Shown: positions 54,915 to 64,000 of the stretch, piece after piece
Layout: each line of letters starts with the position of its first letter
Position numbering within the stretch: position 1 is the stretch's first letter
Source of the DNA: Termitomyces sp. T153
Taxonomy: Eukaryota > Basidiomycota > Agaricomycetes > Agaricales > Lyophyllaceae
DNA: 64,000 nucleotides
Direction of reading: 5' to 3'
Assembly: GCA_018296165.2 (NCBI GenBank)
Contig: JACKQL020000008.1
Coordinates: 1,116,001-1,180,000 of the forward strand
Program-made: the position numbers and the translations under genes
Notes under the pieces: generated by a model
What the model was told of the DNA's origin: nothing
The model's database searches: none
Seen by the model: only the letters and a program-made list of their open reading frames with translations

Positions 54915-57900
54915 ATGACCCAGCCAACACCTCCAGCACCTCCCCCTGATGCTTCAAGCCCCCAGGACAATGCCTGGAGTCATTTGCTGTCCCTGGAGAC
55001 ACAGGTTCAACTTACCCAAGCAGTGTCCCTTTCTCTACAAGCCCTTCTGGAATGGCTCCCTCTTGCTCCTACCACACCTTCAATGCCCCCAGCAGATGCA
55101 GAATGGTTTGTGTCTGCACCTAGCTCAGGCTTTTTGGCTCCAGCTGCTATAGAATAGTCTGTGTCTGCATCTGGCTTAGGCCTTTCAGCTCCTCATTCCA
55201 AACTCCCTTGTCCTGCACTCTCTGATGTATATGATGGAGATCATAAGGCTGGAGAATGTTTCCACCAGTCCTGCATTACCTATATCCAGCTGAGCAGTGA
55301 AGCCTTTACCTCAGATGCCTTGAAAATTGCCTGGGTCCTCTCCTATATGAAGGCTGGTTGAGCCTCAACCTATGCATTGCATATCTTCTGATGCCCAGAA
55401 GGAGTGGAGAGTTTCTCTGGCTGGAGGGAGTTTGAGAAGGAGTTCTGAGCAGAGTTTTTCCCCTTTGACCCCACCAAAACCACAGCTCTTTCTCTTCAAG
55501 ACCAAACTCAGTATGGTCAAGGGAAGTGGTCACCTGATGAGTACATTGACTCCTTTCATGCCTTAGTTGAACAGGCTGGATATCTGGATGGTCTACAACT
55601 CTGCCTAACCTTCCATGATGGACTCCACCCCTCTCTCAGAGATTGTATTGACAGCATGGCAGAGGGGCACCCAGATGATGAGCATGTCTATACCTGGTAC
55701 AAGGTGGCATGTGAGCAGTGGCAGCTCATGGAACTGCAACGTGAGCTGCAGCAGATGCAACCCTCGACCCTTCCCCTTTTCTTGTGGAGGGTTCACCCCC
55801 AAGCTCCCTCTTCTGCACCTGCACCAGCATTCTTATGACCAGGTGCAGCTCCTTCCTTCATGCCTCATGTTGCTCCCCTGTGCTCCCTACCCCAAGGAGT
55901 CCCAATGGATGTTGATGCTTCCTGATAGCAGTCCACCACCCCCTTGCTGTGTCAATGCTGTGGGAAGACAGGTCATTTTACCTGTTACTGTCCTCAAGGG
56001 CTAGAAGTTCACTACTTGTCAGCATCAGAGCAAGAAGAGCTGCTCATCGAACTCCTTGCAGCCTGGGATGCCACAGGAACTCCCTCTTCAGACACACCTA
56101 TAGCTGTTCATTCTGAGGAAGTGGCCAAGGTATTGGAGGAGATTCCTACAGAGTCTGAGGATTTTTAAAAGGGCAATGGATGACCAGTATGCCCCTGTTG
56201 CTCAGTGCTAATTGTTTCACTCCCCTGTCTATAGAATCCAATATATCTGTTGCTATTGTTGATACTATGCCTGAAACAATAAGCCCCTCCTCAGACATAC
56301 AAACTCCCCCTCTGGCTAAAGTCTCAGCCAGAAACACACTTTCCAGCCCACACCTTTGGATCCTTACATGGGAATGACACCTCCCTCATCATCATGTTGT
56401 TGCTCCCACCCCTTCTACCAACTCCCTGAAGCTACAGGTGGAAATTGAGACAACAGACACCCAGCAGATCCAAAGTGTAGTTGCCCTCCTTGACAGTGGT
56501 GCAACAGGCCTATTTCTCAACACTGACTATGTGCAATGATACTACCTGACCACTTGCCCCCTTTCTCATCCTATCCCTGTATACAATGTTGATGGCATGC
56601 TCAATGAAGCTGGCTCTATTCACTCCATGATAGACCTGGCCCTCTGCTACCAAGACTAGTCAGAGTGAGCTGCTTTTGCCATCACTAGTTTGGGAAAGCA
56701 AGACATGATCTTGGGGTTCACCTGGCTACATGAACACAATCCCAAGATTGACTGGACTAAGGGTGAGGTGAAGATGAGTCATTGCCCATGTTGCTGTGTT
56801 ACCTGCATAGAAGAAGCCCATAAAGAGCAGAGAGCCAAAGTTTGTGAGTGTGCTGCTGTGTGTGCCTGTCACACTGGGCATCTCCCTTATGCTGATCTTG
56901 ACCTCCTGAGTCCCCCTCCTCTGGCATTCCCTCATAGAGAAATCCTCTATGAGGATGTCTGAGGTGTTGTGTGTGAATCTCCAGAGGAAGAGGAAGGTGA
57001 AGGAGAATGGACCCATACTCCAGATGCAGAGTCCTCAGATGAGACCATAGAGGTGGGTGATTGGATCTATGCTACAACCCTCTGCTCCCCTCCTACAGTG
57101 GCAGAGATTTGGGCCAGTCAGACAACTTCTCAGTGTTTGGCTGAAGCATTTGCAGCAAACTCACAGCCCAAACCTTTCCATAGCACTGTTCCCAATCACC
57201 TCCATGACTTTGAGGATGTATTCTCCAAGGCCTCCTTTGATTTACTTCTAGAGTGCAAGCAGTGGGATCATGTAATTGAGCTGATACTAAATGTGGAGCC
57301 CTCCAGCTGCAAGGTCTATTCACTTGCACCCCATGAACAGGATGAGCTGGATGCTTTCCTACAGGAGAATCTTAGCTCAGGACAAATATGACCCTCCAAG
57401 TCTCCAATGGCCTCCTCAGTCTTCTTTATTAAGAAGAAGGATGGGTCTCTTTGCCTGGTTCAGGATTATTGTGTCCTGAATGCAATAACAGTGAAGAACC
57501 ACTATCCTTTGCCACTCATCTCAGAACTTGTCAACAACCTTTGAGGTGGACACTACTTCACAAAGTTGGACATCTGCTGGGGCTACAACAATGTACACAT
57601 CAAAGAAGGGGATGAGTGGAAGGCAGCATTCCAAACTAATCACAGACTCTTTGAACCTCTGGTAATGCTCTTTGGTCTCACCAATAGCCCAGCTACCTTC
57701 CAGACTATGATGAATGACATTTTCCATGATCTGATTGCAGAAGGTGTTGTCTGTGTGTATCTTGATGATATCCTCATCTACACAAAAACTCTGGAGGAGC
57801 ATTGCTGGGTCATATGCATTGTCTTGGAATGCCTCCACTAATACCAGCTCTATTTAAAGCCTGAGAAGTGCAAATTTCAACAGACTAAAGTGGAGTACCT

Positions 57901-60150
57901 GGGTTTGATCATTTTGCATGGAATGGCCAAGATGGACCCCATTAAAGTGGCAGGTGTAGTGGAGTGGTCTGAGCCAAGGAACAAGAAGAAAGTGCAGGCC
58001 TTTCTTGGCTTTGTCAATTTCTACTGGAAGTTCATACAGGATTTCTTCCACCATGCACACTCCCTCTTTGACCTCACAGTTAAGGATACAGCATGGTGGT
58101 GGGAGCCCCCACAGCAAGCTGCCTTCAATGCCCTCAAGCAAGCCATGACTTCAAAGCCAGTCCTCCTATTCCCTGACAATGACTCTCCATTCTGTGTAGA
58201 AGTAAATAGCTTGGACTTTGCTACAGGATCAGTCCTCTCCCAGCATTCAAAAGAGGATGGCAAATGGCATCCAGTAGCTTTCTACTCCAAAAGCCTTAAT
58301 GCAGTGGAATAGAACTATGAGATCCATGACAAGGAGATGCTGGCAATTATTTGGTCCTTTGAAGAATGGCAGCATTTCCTCAAGAGTGCATGGCATAAGT
58401 TTGAAGTCTGCACAGACTACAAGAACCTGGAGTACTTCCATTCCTCTAAGAAACTCAATTGACCTCAAGCTTGGTGGTCTCTGTATCTGGCCAACTTTGA
58501 CTTCTCATTGCACCACAAACTAGAATGGAGCATGGGCAAACCAGATGCACTGTCCAGGTGGGCTGACTATGGTACAGGAGCAGGAGATAACAATAACATT
58601 GTCCTCCTCAAGCCAGAGCTCTTTGCCATCAGCATGCTAGAAGGGATTGTGGCTCAAGGAGATGAGGCAAACATCCTTAGGGACATTCAAATAGGGAACT
58701 GGGAGGGTGCACAGGAGGATGCAGTTGCCCAGGCTGCACAGGCTCTACAAGCTCAATGGGCAAGTGGAGTCAAGTCAGTGCATGCTGATGAGTGGGGTAT
58801 TCAGGATGGGCTGCTGACCTTCAGAGGATGCATTTATGTGCCTAACATTCCAGACCTTCACTGGTGCATTGTAGAACAACATCACAACTCTCAGATGGCT
58901 GGACATCCTGGAAGGTGGAAGACACTAGAGCTGGTATCCCAGAACTATTGGTGGCCACAGATCTCCCAATATGTAGGCACCTACACTAGCACCTGTGACC
59001 TCTGTCTCCACACCAAACCTTGCCACCAAGCACCCATGGGCCAGCTCCACCCACTTCCTATTCCAGCTGCTCACTAGAGTGTTGCATCAGTGGATTTCAT
59101 TGTGGAACTCCCAGATGCTTATGGGTACAATGCTGTAATGGTAGTGGTGGACCTCTATGGCAAATGGGCTCACTTCATACCTACCCACACCACATGCTCT
59201 GCCTTGGGAGCAGCCAGCTTGTACTGGAAGAATGTCTGGAAACTCCATGGTCTATCAGATGAGTATGTCTCAAACTGAGGCCCTCAGTTTGTGGCAGAAT
59301 TCACTCAAGAACTGTATTGCCTGCTAGGCATAAAGCTCCATACCACCACAGCCTATCACCCTCAGTCAGATGGGCAGACAGAACATGTTAACCAGAAACT
59401 GGAACAGTATCTCCACCTATTTTATAATAAGAGGCAGGATGACTGGGATGAGCTGCTGCCAGATGCAGAATTCCAATACAACAACCATGTTTACTCTTCC
59501 ACACAGATAACTCCATTCTTCCTGGACACTGGCAGGCACCCTTGCATGGGATTTGAACCTCAGGCATGCCCCTCAGAGATTCCATCAACAAGTTTGTGAA
59601 CCAGATGAGAAGGGCACAGGAGGAGGCAAAAGCTGCATTGGTGAAGGCCAAGGAAGACATGGCATGGTACTATAATTACAGATAGACACCTGCTCCAGCT
59701 TATAAGCCTGGAGACTGTGTATACTTGGATAGCTCAGACATTAAGACAACAAGGCCATCCCTGAAGCTGTCACATTGTCATCTGGGCCCCTTCATGGTGG
59801 AGAAGAAGGTAGGGCCTGTGGCATACTGACTTAAACTCCCAGCAGGCCTCTTCTAACTGCATCTAGTCTTCAATGTGGTCAAGTTGTTTCCAGCTCCAGA
59901 GGATCCAATCCCAGGCCATTGCCCTAAGCCACCCCCACCACCAGTCCTGGTCAATGATGAGGAGGAGTATGAGGTGGAGGAAATCTTGGACAGCAGGGTA
60001 TTCTGAGGGAAGTTGCAGTTCAAGGTGAGATGGAAGGGATATGGCATTGAGGACATCTCTTGGGAACCACAGGCTAATGTTCATGCATCAGGCTTGGTCC
60101 AGGACTTCTACCATAGACACCCCAATGCCCCAAAAGTGATTTGAGGCATC
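54915..60150 (+). pseudogene. B4 gag-pol
   Basis: Same order as B2: gag (54915-55840), zinc knuckle CQCCGKTGHFTCYCP (55950-55995), protease VVALLDSGATGLFL (about 56478-56520), RT with [10 protein letters not shown] and YLDD (57758-57769), RNase H (58190-58570), integrase with HHCC and VDFIVELPDAYGYN (58830-59600), chromodomain (59940-60110). Unlike B2 it keeps an additional block around 57120-57170 (TSQCLAEAFAANSQP) that B2 has lost. Stops include TAG at 58310 (Gln expected), TGA at 58460 and 59277 (Arg expected) and TAG at 59075 (Trp expected). It carries all domains but is not translatable. Confidence 0.88.
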
Positions 60151-60219
60151 TACTCTATTTCACCAGCTGACCAGGCAATTCATGACTTCTTCTACCCAGT
60201 GTGTCAAGGCACTGCATTC

Positions 60220-60233
60220 TAGAGGGGGGGTGA
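60220..60233 (+). promoter_or_regulatory. B4 polypurine tract
   Basis: AGAGGGGGGGTGA ends at the 3' LTR start, matching the tracts of B1 and B2. Confidence 0.85.
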
Positions 60234-60674
60234 TGTCAGGGCACATTTCACTTGTTTCCCCTTCTCCTTCTCCAGTTCTTGTCAGATTTGCTCCATTATA
60301 GTTTTCCTTTATTCTCCTTCCTTTTTCCTATCTATTGGTCCTAGTTTCAGCCCTCAGGCTGCACCAGTTCTCTGTCAATAATTCAGACAAGTGTGGCCCC
60401 TTTGACACTGCCACTAGCTTATGTAACTGCTGACCAATTGCTGACACATCACTTTTGTCTTTTTTCTCTGTCATATTGTACAGTTGTTTCTCATGCTTCT
60501 GAAGCCTCTGAAGCATCACACCTGGCCTAGGGAATCCCCAGACTTGTTCTCTTTGAATTTCCCTTTGCCAGGTGAGTAGTTATCTCAGTAGATACTGTAC
60601 AGTACTGAATAGACTTTGGATTTCCCTTTGCCAGCTGTATGATTGAGCCACAGCCTCCAGAGGTTGCCCTTACA
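60234..60674 (+). repeat. B4 3' LTR
   Basis: 441 bp, TGTCAGGGCACATTTC...GCCCTTACA. It differs more from the B4 5' LTR than that LTR does from the B2 LTR next to segment X, consistent with a different origin for this end. Confidence 0.92.
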
Positions 60675-60679
60675 ATGCC

Positions 60680-62404
60680 CACAACACTCATGTCAATGAT
60701 GTCCATGCAGTTCTTGAGTGCTCACAGTGGTGTATTGTACCACTGGAGCATCTTCTCCATCTCTGTAAACCTCATCTCCTCAGCTAGCACAAACCCCAAC
60801 TCCATCTCTTCTAATAAAACCTTGATTCTTTCATTGATGAAATCAAGCTATTGGTTTGACCCTGCCATAGCTTGTGAAAGGATGGCTTCAATGGATTCAG
60901 TGGAGATGGGCAGATCCACTTGCTGCTTGCTCTTTCCCTTTCCACTCATTATCAGTGGGTCCACTCACTCCTTTCTCTTTCTGCTGGCCACTGGCAGATC
61001 CATCTGTTCCATTCCCCTTCCCTTTCCACTGGCTGCTTCCATATTTGTCAGCCAGATTGTTGACAGGCCAGCAACTAGTGTTGTTGGTTCTGTCTATTGT
61101 TAGTAGATGATTTCAATTGGGAAAATCAACACTTACCCTCAACATACTCAGCAGACTTGGGTTTTCTCTGCTTTTTCTTCTTCTTTTCCTCCTTGCCCTT
61201 GTTCCTCCAGACCTCTTCCTTGTGATCCCTTGTGAGACTGCATGTTTTCTTGAGGACAAGCCAGCAGGCATTGCATGAAGTTCCTTTCTTTGTCTTGACA
61301 CATTGGAGCCCCTTCTTTTGACAGTATTGGCAAGGGGGGTCCAGCCATGCCCTGGTGCAAGGAGGTGCTGTGATAACATACTTCTCTAACCTCATTGACA
61401 GTGTGATCTTCCCCAGCTAATGTTTCTTGTCATTGGAATGCTTGTTGTCATTATTCTTGTCATTCTTATTGTTTTTATCCAAGGCAACAGATTGATATTT
61501 GGACTGGCTGGGTAGGGGAGGATTATGAGATGGAGTTTAAGCAGTGTATTTCCTTCATTCTTGTTGGGGAATCTGTGCTTTGCTAGCCTTCCTAATCAGC
61601 TGGGGTCAGCCTGGGACTGGCTCTGCTGGGGACAATGGACTTGACACCAATACTCTACCAGGTTTTGATGAGGGACCTGCTGAGACCATCAGATCCACTG
61701 CCAGCATTAGCAGATTGATTGCTGAAATCTGTTTAAAAATTTCTGAAGCATGGACCTGCCACTCCTCCTGCTGCCTGGCTCTTGTTAACCTTCTGGGCTT
61801 CCTTCCTCACCTGTGACTCCTTGAAATATGCCCCTGCCCTTCTCTTTCAACTCCTCAATTGCCTTTGCATCTGACAGCTTGCCTGATAAAATTTGGAGGG
61901 CCTCATTGGAAAAGCTTTTCCTAGCCTCCAGGACAAGTTGTTTGTTCTTGGCCTGGGAAATTTGCTTCCACAAAGATTTCTTGAACACCATCTGTGAGTG
62001 TTGCATAGTATTCTACAAGTAGAGTTGCTCACCAATTCTTTAACCCTACTCTGGAGATCTGACAAGTCTCCTCTCAAAGCATAGACCAACACAGAGTTCT
62101 CAGTGCTGTAGAGCTGTTGGAAAAGGACCTCAGTGGATGGAGACATAGCATAGCAAACAACAATGAGTGGATGAGCAGTGGCTGGTGAGCAAAAGAGGAC
62201 TTGAAAGTCAAGAATTTGAAAATTAGAGTCACATGCATCTGTTGATTTACATGTACCATTCAAAAGCAGTATGGCTGCCAAAGAAAGTTGCAGCTTCCAA
62301 AGAATTTGATGCTTTGATGACATTTTGATTTGCTGCCAAAGAGCATTGATGCCTTTCAAAGAATTCTGATCCTTTATAAAGAATTCTGATGCATTCTCAA
62401 ACAT
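60680..62404 (-). pseudogene. KDZ cargo gene 2: Zn2Cys6-like cluster and basic region
   Basis: Exons on the minus strand: from about 62404 (MFENASEFF or an inner Met) to 62033, intron 62032-61992 (41 nt, GTGAGC...CAG), an exon with MVFKKSLWKQISQAKNKQLV and a charged helix (ALQILSGKLSDAKAIEELKE), a broken middle, then 61395-61137 with the motif C-x2-C-x6-C-x8-C-x2-C-x7-C (CQYCQKKGLQC, CNACWLVLKKTC) and a Lys-rich stretch. Intron 61136-61094 (GTAAGT, branch CTACTAAC, TAG) leads to a C-terminal helical region near 60900-60700. Stops and frame changes in the middle suggest decay. The cluster resembles fungal DNA-binding Zn2Cys6 domains; its role is unknown. It ends next to B4 and converges with cargo gene 1. 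Confidence 0.6.
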
Positions 62405-62839
62405 CTAAAAAAACCATGACCAATATAATGTGTTCTCCATTGATTTTGTTCAACTTGCATAATGCTGTGTTTCTGCTGTTCCTTGATTGTTATTTCTGCA
62501 GTTAAAATAGATCTTCATATCACTTTTCATTTAAGTGGCTTGTTGCCAATGGTAGTACTGGCTTTGGCCACCCCTCATCTTCTCAGCAGCTTTCTGATGG
62601 CACTGGGTGGATATGTTTTTGAGGGCAGATTTTGTTACAAGTGGCAGCAGCCAGTCATGAGAAATAGCTGGCAGATGGACCCACTGCCAGTCTGCTGACA
62701 CCAGCAGATTTTAGTGTTGAGCAGGGCCAGTCACTGTTAAATGTAATTGCAATGGACCCAGTATTAATGAGCAGGCTTGGGATCCTAATCAAAGGACTCT
62801 GCTGAATATGTATAATATGGCACAATGTATGGCCTCCAC
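62405..62839. other. KDZ interior without recognised gene
   Basis: A 78-codon plus-strand frame (62462-62698) has no recognised features. AT-rich upstream region of cargo gene 2. Confidence 0.35.
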
Positions 62840-62968
62840 AGCACCTATATAACATGCTACATTGTGGGGATCCTGCTATGGTGTAGTGGACTCTGCCAGT
62901 GATGTAGGATACAATCCAAAGTGTGCTCTGCTGTAATGTAGGACACACTACATATGTATGTCTCTATG
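62840..62968. repeat. Right terminal and subterminal region of the KDZ element
   Basis: CTACATTGTGGG, GATGTAGGATACAATCC and TAATGTAGGACACA motifs mirror the left end in inverse orientation. The end is followed by GTGATGGA and by resumed copia coding sequence. Confidence 0.5.
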
Positions 62969-64000
62969 TGATGGAAAGGCTGGGCCTGTGGATGCCTGCA
63001 ATGGAAGAGGAGCTGAGAATGTTGAAGGAGAGACAGGTGATAAAGCTTGTGGAAGAGGGCAAGGTGCCAGAGGGAAAGAAGACAGTTGGTTGCAAGTGGG
63101 TGTATGCAAACAAATACAATGTGAATGGAAATGTTATTAGGAGGAAAGCTGACTTGTGGCAAAGGAGTTCTCTCTCAAGTACTGGGCAAAGACTATGATG
63201 AAATGTATGCTGCAGTTGTCCACTTGGAATCACTTAAGATGTTAGTGATGGTAGCAGCAAAGTTCAGCTGGACAATCTGGCAGGTTGACTCTGTTTCAGC
63301 TTACCTGAACAGCATGCCTGAGTACAATGTATACATCAATCTCCCTCCAGGGTTCCCAGGGGAGGAAGGGAAGAAGGGATTACTCCTGAGAACCCTCTAC
63401 AAACTCATGCAGGGTGGAAGGAACTGGTTCTGGACACTAGATGCAGCATATAAAGGCTTGGGATATCAGACATCATGCACAGACTCATGTGTTTGCTCCT
63501 GCACATCAGAAGGGGAACACACAATCACCAACACTTTCAATGACAACATATTTGGGGTGTCAACTACCTTCAAAGGAGCAGAAAAGGCAAAGCATGAACT
63601 GGAAAGGATATACAATGTCAAAGACCTAGGTGAACTCTCATTCATCCTTGGCATGGCCATAGAGCAAGATAAAACCATGGGAGCAATCTCCTTATCACAA
63701 TGAGCATACCTCAAGCATGTACTGGAACATTTTAGCATGGACTACTGCTCTCCCCAGTCTACTCCCCTACCTCCCAGCATCTGCCTCATAGAAGCAATGT
63801 CACCACAGAATGAGGCAGACCATTGATTCATGCAAGACAAACCATACCACCAACTGCTCAGCTCCCTTATGTGGGCACAAGTCACCACATGCCCCAACAT
63901 ATCCTTCACAGTAGGAGTCCTCACACATTTTTGGTCAAACCCCAGCCCCATGCACTGAAATGCCCTGCTCCATGTGCTTGGGTATGTGAAGGAGTTGCTG
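62969..64000 (+). pseudogene. Copia reverse transcriptase, continued past the window
   Basis: Resumes directly where 43780 stopped: VMERLGLWMPAMEEELRML, then KTVGCKWVYANKYNVNGNV, a frame change near 63140, SQVLGKDYDEMYAAVVHLES, QVDSVSAYLNSMPEYNVYI, NLPPGFPGEEGKK and LYKLMQGGRNW, all conserved RT blocks of Ty1/copia. The catalytic YVDD position reads FNDN (about 63538-63549), so the enzyme is dead even without the stops. The following part (LGELSFILGMAIEQDK, YHQLLSSLMW) is the RT connection towards RNase H. The element runs out of the window at 64000. Confidence 0.88.

Larger units (their letters stand above)
53902..60674 (+). mobile_element. Element B4: composite family B insertion, inverted partner of B2
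   Basis: Begins with only the first 62 bases of a B LTR (53902-53963), then segment X in reverse (53964-54358), then a full B element with LTRs 54359-54798 and 60234-60674. Translations match B2 exactly over most of 54000-56900 and 57850-59660, but differ clearly at 56930-57710 and after about 59800. The outer flanks GGCAC and ATGCC are not duplicates. The left inner flank GGTAT is the reverse complement of the B2 TSD, so the structure was copied from the B2 locus. Confidence 0.9.
43780..62968 (-). mobile_element. KDZ-class DNA transposon with cargo, inserted in the copia element
   Basis: About 19.2 kb including nested B4 (so about 12.4 kb of its own). The copia polyprotein is interrupted at ...QEVME and resumes VMERLGLWMPAMEEE, bracketed by GTAATGGA and GTGATGGA. 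The two ends are imperfect inverted repeats over about 100 bases (ACATTGTAGCAGAACATG left, ACATTACAGCAGAGCACA on the right end's reverse complement) with recurring TACATTGTAG-like subterminal motifs. Inside are a KDZ transposase remnant (minus), two cargo genes, simple tandem repeats and a tRNA-like array. Confidence 0.75.

Noticed and set aside
53897..60679. B4 as a simple insertion with its own target-site duplication
   Set aside because: Flanks GGCAC and ATGCC do not match, and the 62-bp LTR stub plus segment X is not explained by simple integration.

Overview
The window is a deeply nested transposon cluster from a filamentous basidiomycete, most likely an Agaricomycete. The evidence is a KDZ-type DNA transposon, chromodomain Ty3/gypsy elements, a Ty1/copia element with a UBN2-like gag, host and cargo genes with 41-65 nt GT-AG introns, and a strong CpG-decay footprint. 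I cannot name the species. Only the first 5 kb holds recognisable host DNA.

Layout. 1-1055: decayed copy of an accessory gene carried by Ty3/gypsy family A. 1195-4080: host-like, CpG-containing DNA with a broken siderophore-type acyltransferase and one apparently intact three-exon phosphotransferase-like kinase (2759-3848, minus). 4240-4460: tandem repeat. 4733-5120: Helitron helicase remnant. 5150-17243: element A2 (family A, plus), internally deleted, carrying a 503-bp tandem duplication in integrase, a solo LTR (8137-9167, TSD CTGCT) inside its accessory gene and element B1 (10832-16618) inside its 3' LTR. 17244-19091: 3' end of element B3. 19092-21099 plus 31579-33634: element B5, split in its protease by element A3 (21100-31578, TSD GCTAT), the youngest-looking and most complete family A copy. 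33635-40865: an LTR of a third family holding full-length element B2 (34234-40516, TSD ATACC). 40866-43780 and 62969-64000: a Ty1/copia element split by a KDZ DNA transposon of about 19 kb (43780-62968), which itself holds B4 (53902-60674), a near-identical inverted partner of B2.

How parts work together. Family A elements run gag, two tandem retropepsin domains, RT, RNase H, integrase, chromodomain. Between the chromodomain and the 3' LTR they carry an extra intron-containing gene on the opposite strand, convergent with pol. It encodes a Zn2Cys6-like cysteine cluster followed by a coiled coil. Three copies are visible, two of them at the same place beside pol. Both gypsy families have a primer-binding site complementary to a stretch inside their own LTR (13 nt in A, 11 nt in B), the arrangement of Tf1/sushi-type self-priming. 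In family A this stretch lies about 30 nt after a TATA box.

The KDZ element carries a dead transposase, two multi-exon cargo genes (one with a Zn2Cys6-like cluster) and a tandem array of tRNA-like units. Nearly all damage in the window is C-to-T or G-to-A, usually at CpG, so the cluster looks methylated and decaying. A3 is the least decayed, but already has TGA stops where CGA is expected and an RT/RNase H deletion. The most unusual signals are the convergent accessory gene, the double protease, the self-priming sites, and the mosaic B2/B4 inverted pair.
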